Origin: Promerops cafer
Taxonomy: Eukaryota; Chordata; Aves; Passeriformes; Nectariniidae
Length of the DNA stretch: 64,000 nucleotides
Direction of reading: 5' to 3'
Assembly (NCBI GenBank): GCA_013398275.1
Contig: VZSE01011604.1
Coordinates: forward strand, 697,695 to 761,694
Under the pieces are notes generated by a model. It saw only the letters and a list, made by a program, of their open reading frames with translations, did not search any database and was not told the DNA's origin. Position 1 is the stretch's first letter, and each line of letters begins with the position of its first letter. A program made the translations under genes and the position numbers. Shown piece after piece: positions 40,025-53,500 of the stretch.

Positions 40025-40078
40025 AATCACAGAATCACAGAATCATTGATACTACATGAAGAATTTAAATAGTCCAGT
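40025..40078 (-). mobile_element. Possible CR1 LINE 3' tail, degraded
   Basis: On the plus strand the sequence is AATCACAGAATCACAGAATC, followed by a diverged stretch ending AATAGTCCAGTACA. In reverse complement this is the CR1 terminal octamer array followed by remnants of the TTGGACTA..-type sequence. The octamers are clear and the remainder weak. A more GC-rich stretch at 40130-40330 follows, but it does not look like CR1. Confidence 0.5.
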
Positions 40079-43000
40079 ACATTTCCTTAGTGATGCTCAT
40101 TCTTTCACAACTTTGTTATTTCTTAAGGATAAAGCGAGGTGCTTATCCTCAGGCTACAGCCCTGTTACACTGAGGCTGGCAAGCAGTTCTAGACATGACC
40201 AAGGTCTGAGCTTGGGCGTCCCTGAGGCAGGGGGGAGCCTGCTCCCTCCCAGCCATCAGGGCCAGGTCCCATCATTGCATCTCGGATGGCTTGGTACCTA
40301 CTACCAACACCTGGTCAGAGTAACTACTCAGGAATTATAGTTGATATTTTTGCTTGATTGTTTGTTGTCCCCTTGTGTTGTGTTTCTAATCCCTGATGTG
40401 TTATGATTTAAACCTTGCAGATGGTCTATGTTGTTCTCCAAATGAGCATTTCCTACAATCTCCACAGTGGCCTGTGCTGACAAATTGCTGAAAAGGACTG
40501 CATGATGAACACTGTAGAAGTGTGACAGCATAATGTGAAAGCAATATGATAGAGCCCATGTTTATCTCCTTGAGTTGAAAAATTTACAGTGGAAGTTTGA
40601 ACAGCTGCACTACTTTGTTTAGTCACCAGCGCTGAAGTCTTGCATAAATCTTTTTGACTCAAAGAAATATTGGGAAATGTTTGCATTTTTAGTTAATGGA
40701 AAAAGGGGAAGAGCATCGGGATGGAAATGATGGTATGGCACATGCTGTAAGGATTCTGGGTGGCACCACTTAGGAGTATATTGACAATCCATAATAAATA
40801 GAAATACAGATGTGATCAGTGAAGAATAATGTACAGTATTATAAGTACACAGTGAAATACGCCTTGTTTTTACCCATTTAAAACTGACTTTAGTTTGTAT
40901 AGAAATAAATATATATCTGTTGGAACATAAAAGGATAGACAAAGAATTATAAAGGAATAAAAATGCAAAGACAAAATGCCCAGTCCTAGTACACTTACTT
41001 GTGTAATAAACTATACAGACTCAATAGAACTAAGAAATTTTTTGAGTAAAAAATGACCCATTTTTGGAATGTAGTGCAAAATTGGAGAAGTTCCTGAATA
41101 GTGGAAATAATAGAATATTCTATTTTAAAAGATATTTCATTTTAAAAAAAGAAGATTTCAATTTGTCTGTATTTCTTTTGTGACATGGAGATCAGAAGGC
41201 CAGAAAGTATTTACTGTTTTCCAGATCTTTAATGGAAAGGTTGAAAAGCCTGAAAGCAGCCATGTCCTTCCTCAGAGCTCTGATCTGAGAACCTAAACTC
41301 TGACCCTTATTACATGCATATAAACATCTTTAAACATAAAGAGTCAGGAAATGCTTCACAACTTTGAATCTACAGGGTTACATTCTGGCATTCAGGCTAC
41401 CTAACTCTTGCTACTGGATTACCCCTAGAGCACAAGTAGTGACCCAAGTAAGGGGACAGGGGGGGTTAATTTTTAAATTTATTACTGAATGAAATAATGC
41501 TATCACCACTGCTGCCCCTGGAGTGGAGTAGGTCTGGTGTTTTATAGCACTAATCTATATTGCATGCCTTGGGGCATTCAAAAGAGTATGTTTGAATCTC
41601 AAAAATACATTATGGAATAGTGTTGGAGTGACACATATTGGAGAACAACATAAATGATAAAACTTGGCTGTACCACCTGTTATATTGGTCCCTGATCCAG
41701 ACATCTCCCAAACCAGCTATGGACATTGCCTCCAAAACTTTTAAATATTGTGGTTTCAAAAAGAGGGTGCAGCTAAGGACGACCTCCACTGGCTCTATTA
41801 GTAGTACCATGGTTGAGCTGTCTGTTTGCAAAAATAGACATATGGAGCTGTGCCATGGGGCTGTTGGAGTCTCCATTAAGTTAGCAAATTTCAGTGAAAT
41901 ATCTTGCCCTTCAAAAGCCCAACTTTCCAAAATAACTTTTTAACCACTGTTAAAAAGGCTCATTGATTGAGGAAGAAGAGGAGCTTGGTGCTATACAGAG
42001 GAAAATAATTTCTCTGAGAAAATCAGACTGCACTATGGTTAAATAAATGGAGTTGCTTCTGTATCTTCCTCATTGAGGAACTAGGCAGTGACATAAATAG
42101 TTAACAAGGCATAGATTTCAGGCTAAGTTCTTTCCTAGTTGGAGGTTGTTAGTCAACCAAATTTTCTGCTGTCATAAATTCCCAGATGTTAGTGACCCCA
42201 GGATTATATGATGGGACTGAATCACTTCACTAGAAATATATGCATTATTACAGAGAAAAATTATCTTTAATACAGAATTAAAGGACTCAGAACTATCAAT
42301 AGGAAGGGTAGTCAAGGCCTGGTCTGTATGCACCTCTTGTATCCAATTCCCAAAATTTTTCTTCAAGACAAAATATGAAGGTCATATAGCTTGAAGGCTA
42401 GCAAAATAACTCAAACAGGAAAGTTAGGAGGCATAGCAAGTCATTCACGTCCTCTTGCACTTGCAAATAATAAATTCAACAGTAATCAAAATGGAAGCTT
42501 CATGAAGGGAAAGAAAAAAAGATGTAGAACTGCCTGATCTTGTACTAACCATGTATCTCAGGCTGCTGAAGAGGTCTTTTTTGGGGGAAAAAAAACACAA
42601 GCAAACAACAACCCACACACAAACAAACAAATATGTTCAGAAAGTGCTGAAGTTCTTGCAGCCACAGGAATGCAATGGATAAAAATTAAATTTAAAAAAA
42701 GTACCGGGGACACTTTTGAATATGTTGCTCTATTTTATTTCCCATTTGGGAGAGAATTAAGTTAGAAACTCTTAATCCTTTATATTGCAGGAAACATCAC
42801 AAAAAGAGGCAGTTGATCACAAAGGCAGAACATTTTTTCACCCAAGAAGCCTTCGTGCTGTCTACTCTTGCTTACATTCAGTAGCAGAATTAGAGTTGGA
42901 TGAAAAAGTGGTTATTACTTTCCTTTCGTCTGTCAGCACATTTGTAACTGTATTGGTTTTTGCTGCCTGTCTTGGGAATGTAGGACTGGAAGTAACCACA

Positions 43001-43207
43001 GAAAGCAACCGTGTAATAAATGTTGAATCAACAGAACCTGACTTCCACACTACAAGACAATTAGACCTTAAGATAACCCTATGACCTCATGTTCATTAGG
43101 TGTTTCTCTTTTCCCAATGCTTTTAAAATGCAGTAGGAGGGACTGTGGACATGTTTGCAGTTTCCTCTGTCACTCTGTCAGATCAGCCTGAGCTGTAAAA
43201 GGAGGGA

Positions 43208-43229
43208 TGGAAAGGAAGGAAGGAAGAAA
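43208..43229. repeat. (GGAA)n simple repeat
   Basis: Imperfect GGAA units (GGAAAGGAAGGAAGGAAG). GGAA arrays can bind ETS-family factors, but this one is short. Confidence 0.85.
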
Positions 43230-43810
43230 GGCAGCCTGTATGGATAGCAGAGCCAAACTCTTCCTCTTCAGGAACCCAGGCTGTCAGTCATGTCCAAGCC
43301 TAAAAGTACAAACAAAACCACATAATAGCCTGCATAATTCTACATTATAACAGCCAAATCTGATAGTTTTAAAAGGACAGACCTTCAACAAATAATGGCA
43401 AAGCATAAATGGATTCTGACAAAATTTGAATGATTAGTAACCACATCAATAACAATAATGATGAATAATAAGCTAAAAATAAGAGCAATAATAATAGTAA
43501 GATATTTCTACATTGTAGGTGTAATTATTACTATATGACTTAACAAAGCTGTGGTCCAGATTATTAGATCTTTGGTCTTTTTTACATGCAGATAAAGAGC
43601 ATAAGAGAGTGACACAAACAAGTGGGCAATACTACTGTTCATTCTAGGATAAGGTACAATTGTATATGTGACTAGTAAAAATAGCACCATCTGGCCTAGT
43701 GTTTTGGAAAAATGTGAGATCTCCCAAAATTTCTTAATTGTATTCCTCCTATTCTAAATGTATGACCTGACTCTTCTTTTCATGAAAATGATCAAGGCAA
43801 AAGTTAAAGA

Positions 43811-43844
43811 ATATTATTGTATTATTGTATTATTTATTATTTTT
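43811..43844. repeat. ATT-rich simple repeat
   Basis: TATTATTG-type units repeated about three times, then TATTTATTATTTTT. Confidence 0.88.
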
Positions 43845-44264
43845 AGCTTGGGATAGAGTGAAAGACAGATAATGAAAAACTTACAAGTTCTAAAATGTAA
43901 AACATTCTATACAGTAACAAAGTATCATTTCCTCCCCTCTCCTCTATTTCAGCCTAATGCTTTAGACCCCTTTCACATCCAAATGCACACAAAAGTCTGC
44001 TCAGCCAAGTGAGTAATGAAGACCTTTTTTTTTTTAATTTCGTTGTTGATGATACTAGGTTAAATTTTTTTCATTAAAAAATAGTATTTCAGTAGACTTT
44101 AATCAAGGGGGAAAAATGATTTTTACTTTCATTACCCTAGCAGAGATATCACCTTGAGCTATGAATCATTGTTCCAGGTCAGTGTGTTGCACTTACGCTA
44201 AACAGAAGTATTCACAGATATACTATAGAAAATGCAGAGCTTTGTTTATTTGTTGTGCAGCATT

Positions 44265-44285
44265 AATTTCCTTACAAAGGAAATT
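44265..44285. repeat. Perfect 9-bp inverted repeat
   Basis: AATTTCCTT (44265-44273) and AAGGAAATT (44277-44285) flank the three bases ACA. It includes a TTCC...GGAA pair. It lies in a fairly non-repetitive stretch with TTTGTTTATTTG just upstream. Confidence 0.88.
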
Positions 44286-44316
44286 TCTTTAAAACAGATT
44301 AATACAGATATGCATG

Positions 44317-44343
44317 CTCTCTCTCTCTCTCTCTATATATATA
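44317..44343. repeat. Compound (CT)9(AT)n microsatellite
   Basis: Nine CT units pass directly into about four to five AT units. Likely to vary in length between individuals. Confidence 0.95.
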
Positions 44344-47300
44344 AACCATATACTCTTATACATGAGTATATTGAAAACATTAAAAAACATATAGAAATGT
44401 GAAATGGATTCATAAAACTCGCTGTCATGACTCTGTAATTGTTGGCCTTCAAAAAAGTAATTTTCTAATATATTTGAAATGAAAAAAGTTGGTTGGTTGG
44501 GCTTTTTTAATGTGTCTATAATTTAGAGATTGGAAGTTATTTGGTGGTAAACATCTAGATTAATATTTTTCTTCAAATACTTTAAAAGATTTTTTCATAC
44601 TCTTATTTTTGACATTCATTTTCTGGCATTTTTTGTCCATTTAACTGTCAGATTTTGTATGCCAGTGTTAGACAAAATTTTCATATTTGTTCTTACAAGA
44701 AGAATGCATAAAAGCAATGCAGTTGATTTTGTCAATGCTTTACTTATGGTCTCAATGATTTTTTTAAGACATGCTGACAGAAATCTATGGGCACTGATCA
44801 GTGTTTTAAGGAAAAAGTGTTTGATAACTGCAATTTACTTTCCTACTATCCATTTAAACTGTACTTCCATGGAAATTTTGGTATTACTGTTACATTAGCT
44901 GGCTAGAAACAAAACCAGAGAAATGATAGCTGAATAACTACAAAACTGTACTTAAATGTGTGGATTTCTTTGTGAGATCATTTCAAATTTTGTTGCCTTC
45001 ATAGGACTTCTTACTCTCTACCTTAATTTTGTGCCATGTATTTGAAATGTAATGGTAGGAGGAGAAAGTTAAGCAGCACTTTCTAGTTAATCAAAAAGCG
45101 ATTTCTCATAGCAATGAAGATATTTTGGTATGCAAGGTATGCAAACATATATAAATATAAATATTTTTCTGTTGAAAAGCATAAGTTTGCTAAATTGAAA
45201 CAGATGAAAAAAATGATCTTTTGGTATTTGCAAAAGATACTTCATATTCTACTGTATTTTTAAACTGCATCTGCAAAAGCTTTTGCTCAGAATTTTTACT
45301 CCAATTATGAAGCGGAGGTTCTGGTTAAAGAATAGTAATTTAATATTATATGGCATAGCTTCAGTCTTTTGTGTGATCTATATTCATAGTGGTAAACTGA
45401 GCTCAGTGAAAGTATGCCAAATTGTACCCAGGTAGAATAAAAGAGAACCCGTATTTTTATTTTGTGATTGGTTAGCAAAAAAGTTATCTTAAATGTATTG
45501 TTTCTTTCATTTCTTTGGTGTGATACAACTCCTATATAACCTACATTCTAACTCTGTCTTGTGTTACACAGGTAATCCCTTGGGAATCTCTCTGTGTCAG
45601 CTGTTATCCTTGTTCATGCAGACACACTAGTGGGAACAATGGAAGCATTTTTATACCAGTATCCCACGTGAACTAATAGTGCCATTTGACCTTGAGTAGC
45701 TGAATTAGTCCCATTTGCATGACTTCTAAAATTGCACAGCAGCCCAGAAAAATATCACTTGATTCCTGAGATATCTGTACTTCTGATCTGATAAATGTAT
45801 GTGTGAGTATATTTTATTCCAGCTCTTCCAAATATACTAGTCAGAAGATTTGACATGGGGAAGGATTACTGTCACCATCACTTCTCTGAATGTTGTCTTC
45901 ACAGTGAGGAAATCTGAAAAGACCACAAATGGAAGCCTGAGAGAAGTTGGAATTTTGAGGGGTTGGTGTTTTTGGTTTTTTGTGGGTGTTGTTTTGACTT
46001 ATGGGGTTTCTCATGGGTAAGGAAAGATCTGTCCATGTGATGTGTGTCAAAAGAGCTTCTTATTTTTTTCCAAGGTTAAAAAGGATGGAACTAGCAGACT
46101 GCCCCATCTGCGTAGAGTATAACTTGTCAAAGTTAATAAAGACCTCATGCAGTTTCCCGACATTCTGCAATCATTATCACCTCCATTTGCATTTCCCATC
46201 AGAGATGCACCCAAATGTGTGGAATTGGCAATAGTTTTTCAGAAATCTTTAAAATTGAGATAGCCATGTTCCATTTATAAAATGAACTTTGAAAGGCTCG
46301 CCCTGGATTATGCTTTGTATAATCAGCCTAATGCATTAAGAAGCTCATTTACAATATAAAGAATCTAAAATGGGTCTGATAAAGCCTTGATTACAGTTAC
46401 AGTTACATCTGAAAGAGATGACATCTGTTTCTGCCTGAGACTAAACCTATGATTTGGACCCAGTGAGTAAAGGAAGATGCTGTCCTAAAACTAGTTATAA
46501 CAGCTTTTGCTTTCAGGTTCTGTAAAGCATCAGCTCAGAGATTGGAGCTTCTAAGAAAAAAAGTCAAAAAGAAACATTGGTCTGTTTGCTTCACTTACCA
46601 TTTACCCATCTAAAGCATTGATTTTCTATTGCCTCAAATTTGCTTGTGTTGGAAAGTGAAAATGCAATGTAGACACAGAATTCACTCACATGAAATAATG
46701 AACTACTATTTAATATTCAAATAATACACAGGGGAACTTAAGGACCTCTAATTACTTCTCATTATTTAAAGTCTAGTGAAATAAAGACACCTTGATAGAC
46801 AAGGAAATATGAAGTGCTCCTTTTTCTCTCTAAAGTGTTCTTCTTATAGAAAAAATATTAAAAATGAATTGTTTTAAAACATCTGGCATTCACTTTATTT
46901 GTCATGTTTAAAGAACAATTTGCTGCAAATTGCCATGCATATCCACAATGCTGGGTCTGGGTTTTCTCATGAGGTTTTCAATATCAAGCTCCAGTGAGCA
47001 CCAATCTCAGTTTTACAGGTGAACTTTGAAATTAAATTCTCCTTGGAAAAATTCTGTTAGTCACATATCAACATTATTCTGTATTTTAAAATTATTTTAG
47101 CTCAATTTTTAACCTCTCTTCTTCTCTGCTCAAGATACAGTCTTGAGGAACTCTGAAAGCAGAAAAAGGGATATAATATTTTAATTTAATTTGCAGAGAA
47201 ATAAACGTGTGACTTTTTGTAATTTTGAAAAATTCCAGCTACTCAGAATATTTGGTTTGGATTTGGTTGGTTTTTTTTCAATAAAACTGAGGGCTTTATA

Positions 47301-49685
47301 TCTTGCTAATTGTCAAAAACAATTATCAAGATTTATTCTTTGAAAAATTATGTTAGCCTCATCTCTCTACAAGGTGTTGTACAACCAAGTTTGAATCCAG
47401 ACACTTAAAATCAATGTATGGCTGAAGGGGAGTTTTATTTTAGATATCAGTTCCTTCCCGGAAGTTTCCGTTTAAAGAAAATGCAAGAGATTTTTCAGCT
47501 GGTTATACTTGTCAAAAATAAAATACATATATGTCTGATGAAAAAAGTCTTATTTTTTATATTCTTCAGTAATAGACGTTTTATTTCGTGTTTAAACCTT
47601 AGACTGAATTACTATCCATCATCATATTACAGCCTATAAGATCACAAGACTTTAGGCTCGACAATCAAAATGATAGAACAAGAGATGGGGCATGCACTTC
47701 ATTTATCTGAATAGTCTTTCCTGCACACATTATTGCTCAAATGATTCTTATACTCATCATATACTACTTATAAAAGACCTTTACATCTTGGAAGTCAAAT
47801 GTTTCCTTAAAAATTTGCAAGAGTACATATGGAAGAGAAAAGACTCAGAGAGAGCAGGGTACACCATCTCAGTGATGAAGAATTCCTCAAAAGGCACAGG
47901 GCAGTGCCCTGCAGTTGGTACCCTGACACCCCAAAAGGGCCCTACAAGGTGCTAGAGATGCAAAAATGAGATTGTCTCTAATTATTTGGAGAAAATGTGC
48001 CTTCCATCAGCTAGGGATATCTCTGCTGCCAAGATTGGTAGATAAGAAGAAAGGATGGTGTTCAGTTCTGCTGGTTGGTCCCGCTGTGCCACATGGCAGC
48101 TGGCTAAAAGCAAGACTTAGCAGCTTTGGTGCATCCATTGAGGCAGTATATGAGCAGCTGCATAAAAGAAGGGATGTTTATTCAATGCTTACATTTTTAA
48201 TGACATCTAGTGGAAAAAGGGGAAGTAGTTGGAAATAAGCTTTTCTGCTAAGCTTTTTGTGTTTCTGGTCATAACCGTCTTGATGTGGATGCAACATTTT
48301 AGCTGAAAAAATATCTAAGCCTTTACTGAGAAAACACACTTATAGCTGATAATAAAATCAACATCTTTTCAGCACAGCTGGTCTTAAGTTGTTTTTGTGG
48401 ATTTGCACTACTTGGTGCTTGGAGCAAAAATGGAACACAAACTGAGCTAGGCCAACTGCATCCAAAAGTTGAGCAGCACTGCATAATTATCCTAGCTAGT
48501 CTTGACACCACACTTTCACATATGACATCTGAATTGCCACACCTTTGGCTCATAAAAGTTATTCAGAGGAGCAACATTGACTTGGCAGCACTCTGCCAAG
48601 GGTCACATTGAATACCCTGATGCTAAGATCATTCCTGACCCCACTTTGAATAACAGATTATTCAAAAAATAAGACAGAGCAATGTGATTGATGTATCCTA
48701 GACCACAGTTAAGATTTGCAAGTCTTCATAAAGCCTTTTTTTTTTTTTCTTCCAATGATGAAAAATGAGAGGTGACAATGTTCTTTCTGCACTTCTGCAT
48801 TTTGGAGTAGTTTTCTCTGAGTCTGCTGAGGAAGTAGAGATTTACATTTGGAAGCAATGACTTAGAACTCTTTTTCCAAATGACAGCAGTGATGTTGAGT
48901 ATAACTTTTTCCTTTCCCACTAAGTGTCAGAAGATTTTCATACAGACAATGGTTCACAGTTACTTGGTGTACAAGTGTGGCAAATATATTGAGTTTTTGA
49001 GTTTATAAGCTGGTTAAGCCAGCTTGTTTGTCTCAGATCATCACTAAAATCTAATGCAGAATACAATTTAGCCTTGAAAACTCTGAGTTTGGAGGCAGAC
49101 ACAAATTACAAAGCACAATGAGGTGTGCTCAGGAAATGTGAACAATCTGCCTGTGAGATGTAAAATTCTTCTGTATCACCAGGAAATGCACGAACCACAA
49201 TACTCTTCAAAGCCAGATAATTAAATCTGTCTCCACTCTAACATGATCTGAAATGCCCAAAGGAATCCTGTAATTCTTAGCCACTACATGAATATCAAAC
49301 TTGAAAAACAATTTTCGTAACATGTCAGACAATTGCCAGGTGTCCATTACTGTAAATTATTATTTGCATTACCTCTAATGATTTGTCAATTTTATCATAC
49401 ACTTTTTTGCATTGTAAAAACCACACCACAAAATAACACAATCTTTGGCTTTAACAAGAGATTATCATCATATTTCTCATTGATAATCCGTGGCAAAAAA
49501 AAGACCAAAGAAGAACAAATGAAACAAACTAAATATAGCATTTTCACATTCCATATAGAAAAAGCAACTGAAAATTGCACCTGATGAAAATGTAAGTCAA
49601 GAAAATGGCCAGAGCAAATGTGCACTTCATACTCTGGCACACCCTTACTCTCTAGCTTTTCTCAATAAAGCTAAAGGAAACCTGA

Positions 49686-49704
49686 TTTTTTTTTTTTTTT
49701 TTTT
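49686..49704. repeat. Poly-T run of 19
   Basis: Nineteen T followed by GGTAAGG. In reverse complement this would be a poly-A tail, but no retrocopy body was recognised beyond it (higher coordinates). Confidence 0.93.
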
Positions 49705-50490
49705 GGTAAGGTTTTCTTGAGAGACAAATAAGGAACAACCCCTGAGATATCTCTCATTTATAGAAGAAATGATAGCTTGAACAGTTTTATATGTCAGTGC
49801 TGTGACTAAGGAGTGGCATAATATGGATCAGGAAAAGACTTTTGCTTTACTTTTTTAATTAAGAAAGTACAACATATTTGACTTCATACCAGCAGCTTTT
49901 TGTCCTGCTTAATCTTAGGGTAACAGATAATCTAATTGTTTCAATCTTTGAAGAAGGAGTATTTAACAATGTAGCACTACTTGGACTTCATGTTTATGTA
50001 CATCGTTTTGATAATGTCTGCACTACCAGAAATATTCTGTTGTTATTTAGATCATTTAACCTCTAATGTGTGCTAATGTTGGTTTATATCCCTACAACAG
50101 ACATTGCAGTTACTGTAATCATTCAGTTCCTCTTATGTACATTTAATTGCTTATGGTGACAATCCTGTTAGAAAGAGTAAGGCAGCCCAGCACCTTGTGA
50201 AATCTGGATCTCAATAACACAGTTTCATAGGAAATGTTAGCTAACACAGCTCTAAACCAGCAGCAAATGTGCTGATGTCTTCTGTTAAAATTCCTTCGAG
50301 AGCAAAAGTGCATTTTGTGCAAAATTTGTAATAATCAAGTGCAGGAACATAACTGTGAGCATGTCACCTGATTCAAAACGTATAAGCCAGAAATTCAATA
50401 GCTCCCTACTGGCTTCCTGGAAAGAACAGGAGAAACAACAATTTATTTAATTTGTTGAAACCAGATGCTATTTGTGTGGAGTTGAAATAT

Positions 50491-50492
50491 AC

Positions 50493-50537
<45 letters not shown>
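50491..50537. repeat. (TA)n microsatellite with complementary GTGT/ACAC flanks
   Basis: ACGTGTGT, then about 16 TA units, then CACACATAA. Because the GT side is complementary to the AC side, the whole tract is a near-perfect palindrome. Alternating purine-pyrimidine throughout makes it prone to cruciform extrusion and length change. Confidence 0.95.
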
Positions 50538-50539
<2 letters not shown>

Positions 50540-53500
50540 ACTATGAATTATATACTATAATAGCATATAGTATAGCACAGCATGACATGCATTTTCTGCT
50601 ACATAAAAACCCCATGAAAACCAAAACCAGGATGATTTGGAAACAAGCGTGGAAAGAAAAACAAAAACAACTAAGCAGGTATTAAGGCAGTATTGAGTCA
50701 AATTTAAACAAAAATTTGCTCATACCTGACCATTATATTTGCATCTTAATATGAGGAATGTTTCTTTCTTTCTTGTGTCCATTTTTTGTTAAATAAAAAC
50801 ATTTGCTTAATCACTTAAAGTTAGTTATGTATGGAATCTCTTAAGCAAGTATTATCATATGTCATCATAGGACAAAATGGAGATCTGATAGCATCAGCTG
50901 ACCTGTATTTCCAATCTTTAGTTAGGGTAATTTTCAAAATCTGGAACATGTACATATGCCTTCAGCTTTTATGTGAAAGACGTGAACATTCTTGAACCAT
51001 GTTTTAAAGCAAAAATGCATATTAAATCATACATTCCTTTGTCTCCCTTTATTCCTCTTCAATTCCAAGCATTAAACAGCAGATTCAGCAAAGAACCGTT
51101 GGAATCAGTATTTTCTAAACTATTGATCAGTCCTTTTCTTTCAGTGACCAGACACTCTCAGACATTATGTTGTCTTCTGTTCTACAGCCAACCTGGTACA
51201 GATTAGACAGTCACAAGAAGTTGATAATTGCCAACACAGTTGTTCTTACAGCTAATTACAAACTAAAATATTCATTAATTCTCTTCTAGGTTGGATAATG
51301 AGAGAGATTTTTACTCCAACAAATTTTACCCTTACATATTCTGGCTGAACTGATAGAGATTGAAGGCAGTAGAAGTTCAATTCATAAAGGTAAGTTCTTC
51401 GAGAGATTTTTCCCCCTTTCTTTTAATATACATGTTAAGCCTGATGGAACTTTGGGAGAGATGTTCTAGCAAATGTCTGCCATTGCTCAGTGAAGGGTTT
51501 TTGCTGTGTATTTCCCTCAAGGCTTCCAGTAGTCATTTCCGGAGAGCTATAAATAGTGCTTTTCTTGATGGAAAGTGCAGAGACTTAATTTCTTTTGCAA
51601 GAGAGCTTTTGGGCATAGTGGCTAACATCTGCATTCAGATGCATAGCACAGGCAAAAACAACTTCCCATCTATATTCTTATGGGATCTACTTAGTCCTAG
51701 TTTCTTCACAGCAGACACAGAATGAATTGTTGCTGATAAAGTTCATCTTTAGCTTCAGCTAAAAAGACCCCTTTATCCTCTTTACTTTGGAATAGTTGTC
51801 TAACTTCTTTATAATAGCAATAAAGCCTTTATCCAATGGCCAAAAGCTAGTCCAAAGTCCTCATTAGTCTTTTCTTTTATTTATTGCCTATCATGGTCTC
51901 AACTGTGGGCCGTTTTTCCAGTCTGCATGATCCAACAGCTTTGCTGAGCTCCTTGCTCTGTTATCAACTCACATACAAGGACTCACACACACATAGGCAA
52001 GCACAGAGAGAAGTGTATATACACACAAGTTTCATTCCCTCACTTCTTGATTGAAATCTTTTTTCTAAGAGATTGTGTGAAGAAATCAATTCCACACTCC
52101 TATCAAACCTGAGCAGCCATGCAGCAGCTTCTGACAAGTTTCCATCTTCTCTCTGTTATGTTAATTGCACTGTCATTCATTTCATGGCTTCCATTGCATG
52201 TTGTGACTTATATTTTCTTCTTTCAGTTTGTGGCCCTTGGTTTTCTATTATGTATAGCTCTGAAGTAATTTTCCGTATCTGTCCATAGTGAGAATCTGCT
52301 AAAGAGAAGGTTATGCTGAGGGAGTTGTACCAATTAGACTTACTTTTATTTAAGCCACATTTTCCAGGCATGAGTTAATTGACTGTTTTGTGTTTTATTA
52401 ATATTTTGAACTTTGTGCTGCTCTGATGTCAGAACTGTCAGTTTTTTGCAGCACTACAGAATATATAAGTGGACGTCTGAAGGATTTTTATATTTCTAAC
52501 ATGGATCAGAAAACTCTTTCACCTGTGAATCATTATTTTAGCTGTATCTCTACGTATTTAAAGATTAATGCCTTTTTGGTTTTTTTTTAATTAATTTATC
52601 TTTTTTTTTTTTCCTTTAAAGAAGAATTTTAATGTGTCTATAGATATCTTAGCAGAAATTTTACCTTGTAAAAAACACCTCAGTAATCCCAGTCTTCCAT
52701 CGACAACCAGGAAAGAAGTTTCCTCAGCAGCCCATCTGTAAATGTATTTTTTTTTTTATTTTTAAAACCAGGGGGGAGTATGGAATGAATTTTGAGCATG
52801 TGATGTCAGGAATATGTAATACAGTTTCCAACAATTAACTGGTTTTCTTACTATAATATATGCAGTCAAAGCCTGCCATGCAGTAAGTACGAGTTGGTAT
52901 CCTTTCTCTTCTATACTCACCATTACTTTCAGAGTGCAGATCTATCACTAATACCAGTTCAATGCAAAAATCCAATTATAGAATCTGACTTCTAAGTGAT
53001 CATTGTGGTGGTGCAGCCTTGCACTCTGCACTCACCACTTCCATGTATGACATGAACGTTTTACATTGGCTTAACTGTATACCAAAGGTGAAGACAAACT
53101 GACAGAACTCACATTTTCACTTTCTCAGATGAATTAACAATTCTTCAGCATCATCATCACCTTAGACATTTATTAAGAGAATGTCTCATATGAGTCACAA
53201 TAATCACATTAGATATTTTTCTGAAAAAATTCCCATCTAGTTTTTTAGCTTCAAAAACAAAAGGAAATCTTTCATATGCTTTCCTGATGTTGTCTGGTCA
53301 AATACAGTTAACTGTTCAGTGACGACTTTTTTGTTTGATTTAAGACAAGTCATATATATTACCCTACTAGTAAAAACAGTGTAGTTTTCTGGACTTTGAG
53401 GGGAGTTATAGGCTAAATCTATATAAGAAGGCCAGGCATTGAGTTACTTTGATAATTAGGACTATATAAATACAGGAGTGTATCATTTCCTTTTCTCTTC

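Larger units (their letters stand above)
40079..50490. other. Mostly AT-rich DNA, no gene seen
   Basis: A GC-richer islet at 40130-40330 is unidentified. A 300-base open stretch at 42791-43084 (plus) follows a plausible splice acceptor but has no recognisable product. Overlapping frames on both strands at 41610-41943 are unmatched. Also present are GGAA repeats (43208-43229), ATT-rich simple sequence (43811-43844), a compound CT/AT microsatellite (44317-44343), a perfect inverted repeat (44265-44285) and a T run (49686-49704). A GC-richer pocket at about 47870-48230 was not identified. Confidence 0.6.

Noticed and set aside
41610..41943. Overlapping frames of about 100 codons on both strands
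   Set aside because: Neither translation resembles a known protein. Overlap on both strands reflects a local shortage of stop trinucleotides rather than coding.
51360..51725. Longest open frame, 121 codons on the plus strand
   Set aside because: A frame of this length is expected once or twice by chance in six frames of 64 kb of AT-rich DNA. The translation has no domain, repeat, signal peptide or credible start, and a splice donor-like site lies within it.
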